Notes under the pieces: generated by a model
Database searches by the model: none
Seen by the model: only the letters and a program-made list of their open reading frames with translations
Told to the model about the DNA's origin: nothing
Made by a program: the position numbers and the translations under genes
Source of the DNA: Deltaproteobacteria bacterium
Lineage (GTDB): Bacteria; Myxococcota_C; UBA6777
Assembly (NCBI GenBank): GCA_002731275.1
Contig: PCBK01000187.1
Span: forward strand, 1-40,532
Length of the DNA: 40,532 nt
Direction of reading: 5' to 3'
In this document: in pieces, positions 31,066 through 39,204 of the stretch
How positions within the stretch are numbered: the stretch's first letter is position 1
Layout: each line of letters starts with the position of its first letter

Positions 31066-32238
31066 CTAGCTGTGTCTCCACCATATTTGGTGGCTGAGCA
31101 GTGTTTCCAAGATCAGAGGCCACTTCGGCATGGCTGTCATTATGCGTAGGTCGTCAGCCAATGTTCCGGTATCTGAAAGGAAACGTAGCAGCGTCTGGGG
31201 GGTTGTTTTTTTGAACAACCTAAAAAAGATTCCGGGTGCTTTGTCTGGATGTCTCGCGATGTAAGACAGAAAGACACGATCGAGAAATGTGTTCCTCTTT
31301 GTGCGCAGGGCTGGCCAGTCTCGCTTGCCTTGTGCTCCCTCCTTAAAGATCTTCGCGATCTGCTCTGCATCCTGTTGTATCGGTAAAAAAGCATATCCTG
31401 TTGAAGGCTTCGGTGCGCCTCCCCGTGTCCCTATCCCTACGATTCTTTTCCCTATTTCCCGACTGAAGGGCTCTGTAAACATCGGAATGATCCCGAACTC
31501 TTCGTGTATGAGCTCCCACTGTGTGAGACCAAACTCTTTCTCTGCGTACTGTTTGAGGATCACATCATATGCGTCCTTTTCGAGGAGCTGTGGTGTAAAA
31601 AACGTCGCTTCGAGTAGGGCTTCTGTTTTGGAAAAGGGGAGAACGTACAAAAAGTGGATGCCATGTGATTGATCGACGTCGAAGTCCATCAGTCGGACAC
31701 AGGTTGGATCGAAGACTTCTTGTTGGGTTTTGATGTGAATGCCTTTGAAGTGTTGAAGGATGCGGATATCTTTTGGGTTGTTTGGAGTGGCCGGTAGATC
31801 TGGGGGACGGCTGTCGAAGACCCACTTACAACGAAGTGTTTGTTTGTCCGTGTGGACTTCGGCGTAGGTCTCGGTCTCTTTGACGTCTGTGGCGGTTTCG
31901 CCCATGAGAAAGGTGACATTGGGATGATCGAGGATCGCACGTGCGTCTTCATAGAAGGCATCGGAGGGCAGGTATTGGTAACGCATCTGTGAATCTTTTT
32001 GCACAACGACTTCGCCAGATTGGTGGACACTCCATCGATCCCATGTGTGACGGACACTGTGTCTGAATGGGTGGGGGTGGACATCCCAAAAACACCACGT
32101 TCGATCACGCGGAAAAGAGGTCTTGGGATCGATGATCGTGAGTGTGGGAGGTGGATCGAGTTGTTGTTGGAATTGTACGGCGAGACTGAGTCCTGCACAT
32201 CCTGCACCGAGGATGATGATCTCCGTGTCGAGTGGCAA
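31066..32238 (-). CDS. crtY: Lycopene cyclase (CrtY/CrtL type)
   Basis: The 390-residue flavoprotein-like enzyme cyclises the ends of lycopene to give beta-carotene. Marks: the dinucleotide-binding start IIILGAGCAGLSLA, RTWCFWD, FKGIHI, FLYVLPFSKTEALLEATFF, EEFGIIPM and GTRGGAPKPSTGYAF, all typical of CrtY/CrtL. The start is TTG at 32238, giving MPLDTEIIILG; AGGAG lies 7 bases upstream and no ATG fits. No other carotenoid gene (crtB, crtI, crtE) is in the window, so its substrate must come from genes elsewhere. It is flanked by intergenic regions with inverted repeats on both sides. Confidence 0.9.
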   Translation of the reverse strand: MPLDTEIIILGAGCAGLSLAVQFQQQLDPPPTLTIIDPKTSFPRDRTWCFWDVHPHPFRHSVRHTWDRWSVHQSGEVVVQKDSQMRYQYLPSDAFYEDARAILDHPNVTFLMGETATDVKETETYAEVHTDKQTLRCKWVFDSRPPDLPATPNNPKDIRILQHFKGIHIKTQQEVFDPTCVRLMDFDVDQSHGIHFLYVLPFSKTEALLEATFFTPQLLEKDAYDVILKQYAEKEFGLTQWELIHEEFGIIPMFTEPFSREIGKRIVGIGTRGGAPKPSTGYAFLPIQQDAEQIAKIFKEGAQGKRDWPALRTKRNTFLDRVFLSYIARHPDKAPGIFFRLFKKTTPQTLLRFLSDTGTLADDLRIMTAMPKWPLILETLLSHQIWWRHS

Positions 32239-32539
32239 TGTTGTTCTCCTGTTGGCACGTAGAGGATATCGTTCAATCGTTATCCTTTTTGATTCGATTG
32301 TAGAATAAGTTCTACGGAGTGAGATTGCAAACCGGTTTTGGAAGATGGGATGGTTTGACGCAAGGGGTTTTCGTGAAAGTGCGTGGAGACGAAGGGAGCA
32401 GGGGGAGCACTTTTGGTTTGATGGTCGGTGGATATGGTTTGTGCTTTGCGGGGGAGAGACGTGTGAACGCTCTATTGTAGCGTCTCTGTCGTATGTTTCG
32501 TTATGTGTCGTTTGTGTTCACTCTTGGCGGAGGTGCCAT
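32239..32539. other. Intergenic region upstream of the lycopene cyclase
   Basis: 301 bases. It should hold the cyclase promoter on the minus strand; I cannot pick one out clearly. A 6-bp inverted repeat (32300-32315) lies about 65 bases before the start codon. A 77-codon open frame on the plus strand lacks a ribosome-binding site at proper spacing and looks spurious. Confidence 0.5.
32300..32315. promoter_or_regulatory. Possible operator upstream of crtY
   Basis: GTAGAA-TAAG-TTCTAC is a perfect 6-bp inverted repeat with a 4-base spacer, the size of a dimeric regulator site. It lies 62-77 bases upstream of the crtY TTG. Confidence 0.3.
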
Positions 32540-34228
32540 CTACGGGAGCAAGATACGACGAATCCGATGACTAGATGAATCCGTGATGTACAGATAGCCA
32601 TTGTGAATTGCAATCCCCCCAGCCTCTGTGAATTCAGCGGTCGTTCGGTGTCCATCCTTGTAATTGTTTGTCCCTGTTCCTGCAAAGGTTGTGACATTTC
32701 CATTCGTATCGATTTTTCTGATTTTGAAGTTCTTGACATCACATACGTAGATGTTTCCTGTGGTGTCCGTTGTTACTTTGAACGGAGAGTCAAATTGGGC
32801 ATTTTCTTTTTGACCGTCGTTTTGGCCTGTTTGGGACGAGCCTGCGACGAGTTGTACCTCTCCGCTTGGTAGAATCCTACGTATACTGGTTTCATCGCAG
32901 ACGAGAATGCCCTGTGGAGTGTACAACAGGCATAAAGGGTAACTGAATTGTGCGGTGTTTGCTGGACCTTGCTTGTATCCGCGTACTCCTGTTCCTGCGA
33001 AATTGGTGACAGAACTGTTCGGGGTTATTTTGCGCACGATATGATTGCCAGAGTCAGCAACATATATGTTGCTTGAAGCATCAAGTGCGATACCTACAGG
33101 CGAATTGTAAAGCGATTGAGGACCATCGTTCTTTTTACCGAAGCTACCTGACACACCTGAAAGCGTTGTGATTGTTCCACTTGTGCTTGCTTTTCTTATG
33201 GTATGGCTGATGTTGTCTGTGAAGTAGATAGAGCCTTGCTGGTCAAAAACCATTGCACCTACTTGGATGAGTCGTGCTTGGGATTTTGGACCATCTTTAT
33301 GTGTTTTTGTGCCACATTCTCCCGTGAAGGTCGAGACAATACCTGCTGTAGAGATCGTTCGAATACATCCCTCATCTGAGATGTAAAGATTTCCATTCGG
33401 GCCTACTGTGACGTTGGTTGGGAGTGTAAATGTAGCTTGTCCAATGGGACCATCCTTAAAGCCAGCTGTTGCTGAGCCAGCGAATGTCTCAACACATTCT
33501 TCGTTGATCTTCCCATCACAATCGTTATCAACATTGTCACCACATAGCTCTGTTGTGGGTTGCACTTGCCCATTACACGTGCCCCAAGAACCGGACGTAC
33601 AAGTTTGCTGTCCGCTTTTGCATGCGCCCTGAGCCTTAGTCCCCTGTGGACCATCGTAGCATTCTCTCACTAAGGCATCATCGATTTTTCCGTTGCAGTC
33701 GTCGTCCTGGTTGTTGCATGTTTCTTTCGCAGGGGAGGAGAAGTCATAACAATCACTCCACACTGCGCAACCTTTTTCTTCGTAGCAGTATTGTGTTCCG
33801 AGTCGACAATTTCCAACACATGTGCCGTCTTTGCATCCGGTGGCTTGTGGGTAACAACTCTTGCTTGCTCCCAACGTGCAAGATGTTTTGCAAGTCGTTT
33901 CAGGTGTGGGTTCAGGAATGGATGTATCTGGATTCTTGGACTCCGGTCCTTGTGCTCCTCCATCTGAAATGCTTCCGTCCTGGTAGGATTCCGATGATTT
34001 GTCCAGGCCTCCTGATGAATCGGCGTTGGTGATATTTTCGCCTGATTTGTTCCAGTTAAGTGGGACACACCAATTGCGTTCACATTTAAATCCAGGGCTA
34101 CATTCTACATCACTTCCACTCTCTGTCTTGCCACAGGGATGGCTGTCACCAATCCTTATGCATCCGGTGGATGGGAAGATGATAGATAGGAAAATGCCAC
34201 AAAATATGAATAGGATAGCTTTTTTCAT
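32540..34228 (-). CDS. NHL-repeat lipoprotein with MopE-type motifs
   Basis: The 562-residue protein has a lipoprotein signal ending PSTGC (about 19-23), a Cys motif (CSPGFKCERNWC), a Ser/Asp/Pro-rich linker to about 110, a Cys-rich part with two MopE-type sites (CNNQDDDCNGKIDD and CGDNVDNDCDGKINEEC, about 175-245) and a C-terminal propeller (about 250-562) of NHL repeats: blades such as DASSNIYVADSGNHIVRKI, interspersed with V.TFAGTG..GYKDG. The Asp-rich sites probably bind calcium or copper-like ions, as in MopE-related proteins; the propeller probably binds a ligand or protein at the surface. AGAGGG precedes the ATG. A promoter lies at 34274-34302. Function unknown. Confidence 0.85.
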   Translation of the reverse strand: MKKAILFIFCGIFLSIIFPSTGCIRIGDSHPCGKTESGSDVECSPGFKCERNWCVPLNWNKSGENITNADSSGGLDKSSESYQDGSISDGGAQGPESKNPDTSIPEPTPETTCKTSCTLGASKSCYPQATGCKDGTCVGNCRLGTQYCYEEKGCAVWSDCYDFSSPAKETCNNQDDDCNGKIDDALVRECYDGPQGTKAQGACKSGQQTCTSGSWGTCNGQVQPTTELCGDNVDNDCDGKINEECVETFAGSATAGFKDGPIGQATFTLPTNVTVGPNGNLYISDEGCIRTISTAGIVSTFTGECGTKTHKDGPKSQARLIQVGAMVFDQQGSIYFTDNISHTIRKASTSGTITTLSGVSGSFGKKNDGPQSLYNSPVGIALDASSNIYVADSGNHIVRKITPNSSVTNFAGTGVRGYKQGPANTAQFSYPLCLLYTPQGILVCDETSIRRILPSGEVQLVAGSSQTGQNDGQKENAQFDSPFKVTTDTTGNIYVCDVKNFKIRKIDTNGNVTTFAGTGTNNYKDGHRTTAEFTEAGGIAIHNGYLYITDSSSHRIRRILLP

Positions 34229-34273
34229 CAGAACCCTCTTGGTTTCGTTTCTTTGATCTGCTGATTGTTGGGT

Positions 34274-34302
34274 ACAATATGCGATCAGATGAACGAAATC
34301 AA
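34274..34302 (-). promoter_or_regulatory. Candidate promoter of the NHL lipoprotein gene
   Basis: On the minus strand: TTGATT, 17-base spacer, TATTGT. It would start transcription about 40 bases before the gene, separating it from the upstream lipoprotein gene. Confidence 0.45.
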
Positions 34303-34327
34303 GAGTAGTGGATTGTTTCTTTAAGCG

Positions 34328-35956
34328 TTATGGGGCGGAGCGTGTGTTTGTGGGTGATGATGTTGGGGATGTTGAGGTTTTGTTCTGTAGCCATTGTAGA
34401 AAGAACTTGTAGAAATATCGACCTGTTGAAGTCGTAAAGTAGGTGTTTGTGAAAGGTTCTATGTCAGCAATTGCAAATATGTTCTTTTTGAAGGCGGCTA
34501 TTGGATACAATGGACGCTTTTTGGAAGGAGGGGAAAATGGGTTTTCATCTTTTTTGTCAGCGTGGTGAATGGGCATCAGTGTGCTAACCATCCAGCTTGT
34601 CTTGGTTGTTTTTGCAATGATTTTCCATTTGTTTGTGTTTGTGAAGTCCAATCCTGTCGAACGGTATAGTTTGAGTTCTTTCCCTGCTTTGGTTTTTGCG
34701 CTGATCAAATAGCTGAGTTTGTTGTTTGATAGCAAAGTTCCTACGTGAAAGCGGAGTCCAAATTGTTGTGCGATTTGGTTGATAGGAATGGGCTGGATGA
34801 CCGGTTTTTTGAGGAGACGTTTGAACAATTGTCTTATCTTTGGTTTCGTTCTGAATAAGTCCGACATGCCATCTGAAAGTAGCAGTACCTTAGGATGTTT
34901 TTTGATCGCTTTGAGCCATTCTTTGGAAGGTGAACTGATTGGTTGTGGTATGACGACAACTTTGGCGTGTTGTAACGCTGAGGGAGAGGATGGAGAAAAC
35001 GTTGTGTATCCTTGCTTTTGCAAAGCAGTTGCAAACTCTTTGAACTCATAAGTTGGTGATAGCCCTGTTTCAGGATTTAAAAATGCAGCCATTTTCCTAT
35101 TGATTGGTCGGCTTGTTGGCTGTTGTTTTATCTTTGTTTGCGTGCACTTTTTTTGGGTTGAGTGTTTGTGTGCGAGCATCATCAATAGATTTTGTGTGAA
35201 AGCTTTGTTGTCTCGATGGTAAAGCCCCATTTGACTGTTTCCATTCCATGGGAACTCTGCGTCCCCAATCACGACAACAACTCCCTTTTTGTACCTTCTG
35301 TACGCTGCAAGGACATTGTGTTTTTTGTTTTGGCTGTACTTCGACCTCAGAAGCGGAGTCGCTGGTGGGGTCACGTGTAAGGGAGCCACATAGTACAATC
35401 TTATGTCATTTGTGTTCCAAGCAGGAAGTTGGGTTTTTATCCAGACAACATTACCTGTGTCTTTTCTCTTCGTAAAGACACCCGTTGGAAGTCCCTTGAT
35501 GCCAAAGTAACTTGATACTTTGTTTAGGTAAGTTGTGATGCCAAACAAATTATCATGTTCAGTCAGCACCAACAACCCGCCTCCGTTTGCAACAAAGTTG
35601 ATGAGTTCTTTGCTTGGTGGGTTTTTTGGATGTTTTGCGGAGATACCAAAGACAAGAATCGTTGATGGAGCTTTCACCGACGATAACAATTTTTTCAGAG
35701 GGTTTGAGTTCAATATGACATGACCACCTAATCCTATGATCTGCTTCGTCCAGTGAGAGTAACCTTCGAAAGTTGGGTTGTATGGTGAAAAGATCTGGTT
35801 TTGGCTTTGGTCGATGATGATTTTGAAGCCCTTGAGTGTTGGTTTGCAGGCTCGTGGAGGCGAACTCTCACAATACCCCTGGTTGCATCCAACCAAACAA
35901 AAGGCAAGGATCATGTAGAGCGTAAACGTAAGTATCGAGTAATGCGTGGGATTCAT
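34328..35956 (-). CDS. Lipoprotein with two GATase-like (DUF4350-type) domains
   Basis: The 542-residue protein has a lipoprotein signal ending CLVGC (about 20-24). It appears to hold two copies of a GATase/flavodoxin-like domain. Domain 1 (about 40-265): FKIIIDQSQNQIFSP, ILVFGISAKHP, LINFVANGGGLLVLTEH, GVVVVIGDAEFPWN. Domain 2 (about 295-525): MAAFLNPETGLSPTYEF, AKVVVIPQPI, HPKVLLLSDG, ending in FAIADIEPF. No Cys-His-Glu triad is evident, so it is probably a binding rather than enzymatic module. The domain assignment is by fold pattern, moderate confidence. No clear ribosome-binding site precedes the ATG. Same strand as its neighbours; own promoter not identified. Confidence 0.6.
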   Translation of the reverse strand: MNPTHYSILTFTLYMILAFCLVGCNQGYCESSPPRACKPTLKGFKIIIDQSQNQIFSPYNPTFEGYSHWTKQIIGLGGHVILNSNPLKKLLSSVKAPSTILVFGISAKHPKNPPSKELINFVANGGGLLVLTEHDNLFGITTYLNKVSSYFGIKGLPTGVFTKRKDTGNVVWIKTQLPAWNTNDIRLYYVAPLHVTPPATPLLRSKYSQNKKHNVLAAYRRYKKGVVVVIGDAEFPWNGNSQMGLYHRDNKAFTQNLLMMLAHKHSTQKKCTQTKIKQQPTSRPINRKMAAFLNPETGLSPTYEFKEFATALQKQGYTTFSPSSPSALQHAKVVVIPQPISSPSKEWLKAIKKHPKVLLLSDGMSDLFRTKPKIRQLFKRLLKKPVIQPIPINQIAQQFGLRFHVGTLLSNNKLSYLISAKTKAGKELKLYRSTGLDFTNTNKWKIIAKTTKTSWMVSTLMPIHHADKKDENPFSPPSKKRPLYPIAAFKKNIFAIADIEPFTNTYFTTSTGRYFYKFFLQWLQNKTSTSPTSSPTNTRSAP

Positions 35957-36036
35957 TAAAGATGGCTCGGTTTGGTAGAGGGGAAGGGAGTCGAACAGTC
36001 AACTTCTGGAGTTGACTGTCCTTTCGGTGCTGGAGT

Positions 36037-38703
36037 CTAGCGGCAGGCGAGTTTGGAAGAGGAACCTAGAGTTGTAACACCGTACGTGGTGTTGCTTGAA
36101 CGGAAGTGGTAGCTGATTCGCGATTCACAGCCAACTTTACAACGTCCTCCCTCACAACCTCCTGTGCTCGTTTTTTGAGCGATTCCACCCGGTTTGTATT
36201 CGGGTACATTGGACATAGAGCCTGCAGTGTAAACTGTTTCACCACATTTGGGAGTGGTTCCTGCAAGAGCAAATGTGCAACCTGCTTGGTACGAACTACG
36301 ACGCCACATGATGCACAGTCCTCCAGAGCATCGAGGTACCCATGTTCTAGCTGCGCTTGTGTTTCTGAGTGTACATGTTGTTGTACATCTTTTGGTTGTG
36401 ACGCAAACAGGCAAAACTTTGCTAGAACACCAAGAAGTCGAGCAGCTATGAGAACGATTTGATGATGGTTGGATGCTGGCTGTTACATTGAGTTGGCAAC
36501 TTGTTGGGTTTGTGTACGTTTTGGTGACAGTACTTCTCGTATACCAACGGCTCCACGCTTGATCAACGCGGTGTGAATCTGCGTATCCTGAGTAGTAGTA
36601 GGTAATCGAGCGACTACATGAGCACAGTTTTTTGGTATGTGATGCACTACCATCACAGTTGTAATCGAAGCTTCCGCATTTGTTGGCGACGGTAAAGTAC
36701 TTGGTTTGGCCTGGTTTGGCGTTGGCGTCTTTGTCGCAACAGTCTCTGTTGTTTGTTACGTACCCTGCTCGGGAGCGACATGAGCCACCTGTGATGCAAA
36801 GTGTGGTGCTGTCTTTGATACAACCTTTGAAGGCGACAGACTTATCACCGTAAGTATCGCCATCAGCGTCTCTGTACCAGTCATAAACAGTGCGGCCGTT
36901 ATCGATTTGACCATCACAGTCATCATCCAATCCGTTACATGCTTCGGACTTGGGCTGATTGACCTGCTTACATTCCAGTTTGCCGGACTTACATTCCTGG
37001 ACTCCGTCAGCACAAAGAGCATGTGTTCCTGAGACGACACACTTGCCACCGCCACCAGGGTTGTTCTCGTCGACAGTACCGTCACAGTCATCATCTTTAC
37101 CATTGCAAACTTCGGTAGAGGGGAGGACTTCTTTGGCACAGACGGTCCATTGGCCACCTGCACAGTTTTGGATACCAAAGCTGCAAGCGCCATCGCATTT
37201 GTAGAAGCCACCAACTTGCGTACAACCTGTGGTTCCTGTGTAACACTGTTGGACAAGGTTTTCGTCAACAGCACCGTCACAGTCATCATCTTTGTTGTTG
37301 CACGTTTCTGTCTGTGGTGTACCTACATTTGCGCTACATTCAACATCCGAACCGTCAGATTTACAGGCGTATTTGCCTTCTGCTGCACACTCACCTTTGC
37401 CTGCGGTACATTTCTTTTGCAGATCAGGGAAGTCCTCATCGATATCGCCATCACAGTCGTCATCTTTGCCGTTGCAGAGCTCTTTGGCTGCTGGTGTACC
37501 TGCTGTTGCGCTACACTCAACATCCTTTCCGTCTGCTTTACAAATGAATTTACCTGTGGCCTCACACTCACCTTTCCCTGAGGTGCAGCTGTCGCCAAGT
37601 GTTTTGAAGTCTTCATCAACCTGACCATCACAGTCATCATCTTTTTCGTTGCAGGACTCTGTCGCGGGAAGGATCTGATCTTTACAGTCTTCATAGCCCG
37701 AACCATCATCTTTACAGGTTTTGGTTCCTGATTTACACAGGCCTTTGTCTTTGGTGCTTGCGTCTCCATCATAACAGTCTGTTGTTGTTTTTGGGTCACA
37801 TGCTGCGCACTTGTTGATGGTGTCTTTGAAGCATTTTTCTTCGGTTTTACAAGCTGTCTTTTCGAGCCAGACGATACAATTGTTGGCATCACGACCACAT
37901 ACTTGTTGGCTATCCTCGCCAACACAGCGAGTCTCATTCTCTTTACATTCAGGATCGGGGCAGGTGAATGGCGTACACTGACCTTTCATACAAACGTCTT
38001 TATTGCCACAGAAATCTTCTGTGTCTGCGAGAACATTACACCCAGTGTCATCTTTCACGCACTTCTTATATTTGCCGGGGAATTCAGTACCAGGGGTGGT
38101 ACATTTGTTCTCACCATCCTGACAAGGGGCGGGATCTGGACAGGGGGGGAGGCATTTATCTGCGACGCAACGTTCACCGTCTTTACAGACTGTCCAACCT
38201 TCACAGGCTCCCCATTGACCGCTGTTTTTACAATTCTTTTGACCTTGCTTGCAGGCTGTCTGTCCATCTGGTGAACAGGCTGCTGTATCGCCGGGTTTAC
38301 ATTCGACACATTCGTTGTAGAGACAGGAGGATTTGCCTTTGAGTTTGCATTCATCGTCAGTGTTGCACTCAACACATCCTGCGACCCCTTTGTCAGAAGG
38401 TCCACAAACTTGCCCATCTGCACAGTCTTTGTCTGAGCCACAAACACATGTGTTTTGTAAACATTTTTTGGTTGAGTCTGCTGAGGAACGGCAGGCAACG
38501 TCGTTGATACACTCGACACATTTACCTTTGTTGTCGCTTGTCTTTAGGCAACGATTTTCATCACAGTTTTCGCAGCCATCAATTTGTGAAACAACGACTT
38601 CACCGCCACATGCGACGAAGGAGAAGAGGGATAGTAGCAACCCAAAGCGGATGCACCAAGCTGTCAGTCGCCTTGTGCGGTAATGTGGGGAAAATAAACT
38701 CAT
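36037..38703 (-). CDS. Large Cys-rich MopE-like surface lipoprotein
   Basis: The 888-residue protein has a lipoprotein-like signal (LLLSLFSFVACGG). Residues about 35-340 carry many Cys-rich modules (C..D.DC..G..C). Then come five MopE-type sites: CNEKDDDCDGQVDED, CNGKDDDCDGDIDED, CNNKDDDCDGAVDEN, CNGKDDDCDGTVDEN and CNGLDDDCDGQIDNG, spaced 45-70 residues apart. A WYRDADGDTYGD calcium-type loop follows, then a Cys/Ser/Thr-rich C-terminal domain of about 200 residues. The Asp-rich sites probably bind metal (calcium in related structures; copper in MopE itself). It is likely surface-exposed and rigid. AAGGA lies 7 bases before ATG 38703; the frame extends 37 codons upstream without a signal. The promoter lies at 38872-38901. 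Confidence 0.85.
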   Translation of the reverse strand: MSLFSPHYRTRRLTAWCIRFGLLLSLFSFVACGGEVVVSQIDGCENCDENRCLKTSDNKGKCVECINDVACRSSADSTKKCLQNTCVCGSDKDCADGQVCGPSDKGVAGCVECNTDDECKLKGKSSCLYNECVECKPGDTAACSPDGQTACKQGQKNCKNSGQWGACEGWTVCKDGERCVADKCLPPCPDPAPCQDGENKCTTPGTEFPGKYKKCVKDDTGCNVLADTEDFCGNKDVCMKGQCTPFTCPDPECKENETRCVGEDSQQVCGRDANNCIVWLEKTACKTEEKCFKDTINKCAACDPKTTTDCYDGDASTKDKGLCKSGTKTCKDDGSGYEDCKDQILPATESCNEKDDDCDGQVDEDFKTLGDSCTSGKGECEATGKFICKADGKDVECSATAGTPAAKELCNGKDDDCDGDIDEDFPDLQKKCTAGKGECAAEGKYACKSDGSDVECSANVGTPQTETCNNKDDDCDGAVDENLVQQCYTGTTGCTQVGGFYKCDGACSFGIQNCAGGQWTVCAKEVLPSTEVCNGKDDDCDGTVDENNPGGGGKCVVSGTHALCADGVQECKSGKLECKQVNQPKSEACNGLDDDCDGQIDNGRTVYDWYRDADGDTYGDKSVAFKGCIKDSTTLCITGGSCRSRAGYVTNNRDCCDKDANAKPGQTKYFTVANKCGSFDYNCDGSASHTKKLCSCSRSITYYYSGYADSHRVDQAWSRWYTRSTVTKTYTNPTSCQLNVTASIQPSSNRSHSCSTSWCSSKVLPVCVTTKRCTTTCTLRNTSAARTWVPRCSGGLCIMWRRSSYQAGCTFALAGTTPKCGETVYTAGSMSNVPEYKPGGIAQKTSTGGCEGGRCKVGCESRISYHFRSSNTTYGVTTLGSSSKLACR

Positions 38704-38871
38704 GTCGTGTTCCTTTGTGTTTGCGCCATCAGTGAAGGTTTGTTGCCCAAACTGTACGCTTTTGTTTGGTGGTCTTCTCTGTGGACTGAGACTGGGCTGA
38801 ATAGGTCTCAACAAATATGTGCTTGCATTTACACGCGATTATGTCATTCATCTGAACTCTAGTGTTCGCCT

Positions 38872-38901
38872 AGGATACTTCACTTGTAACGACAGGGTCA
38901 A
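38872..38901 (-). promoter_or_regulatory. Candidate promoter of the MopE-like gene
   Basis: On the minus strand: TTGACC, 18-base spacer, TATCCT. Confidence 0.45.
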
Positions 38902-39038
38902 GGATATTTCTCGGTTTTTGTACCGTTTTTTGGGATGTGGCTGATTTTGCACACAAGTGTTCTGTCTTGGTGTATCGGACCCGCCTTGTCTTTGGATAGC
39001 CTAGGGAAATGTTTGAAAACGTTTGTCATCTGGTTGGT

Positions 39039-39106
39039 GCGGGAGGAGACCCCTTCAGAATCGACAGCGAACTTTGTTCGCGGATTCAGTGGGGGAGGAA
39101 TCCCGC
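39039..39106 (+). repeat. Left-end imperfect hairpin of the TnpB element
   Basis: Nested pairs: GCGGGA (39039-39044) with TCCCGC (39101-39106), CCCC (39050-39053) with GGGG, AATC with GATT, and GCGAAC-TTT-GTTCGC (39067-39081) at the tip. A T-rich tract follows. It is the kind of structure TnpA recognises at IS605 ends; it might also stop transcription entering from the left. Confidence 0.6.
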
Positions 39107-39144
39107 TCTCCTTGTTTTTTGTTTTGCTTTGTTTTGTTTTTTGC

Positions 39145-39172
39145 TTGACAAAAAAACAGTATGGTGTATGCT
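39145..39172 (+). promoter_or_regulatory. Strong candidate promoter of tnpB
   Basis: Perfect TTGACA, 16-base spacer, TATGCT. Transcription would begin about 25 bases before the ATG. Confidence 0.65.
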
Positions 39173-39204
39173 CTTTCTATTGATATTTGAGGAGTTCGGG
39201 GAAT

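Larger units (their letters stand above)
38704..39204. other. Divergent intergenic region: MopE-like gene leader and left end of the TnpB element
   Basis: 501 bases without a gene. Leftward: a promoter at 38872-38901 and a roughly 160-base leader for the MopE-like gene. Rightward: a long imperfect hairpin (39039-39106), a T-rich tract and a strong promoter (39145-39172) before tnpB. The transposon boundary probably lies between about 38905 and 39039, but I cannot fix it. Confidence 0.55.

Noticed and set aside
32345-32578. A 77-codon frame upstream of crtY on the plus strand
   Set aside because: No spaced ribosome-binding site, Trp/Arg-rich composition without pattern, and it runs into the end of the NHL gene on the opposite strand.
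36037-38703. Repeated CN..DDDCDG segments considered as DNA repeats of a mobile array
   Set aside because: They are coding repeats in frame with one protein and differ at third codon positions, so they are protein modules.
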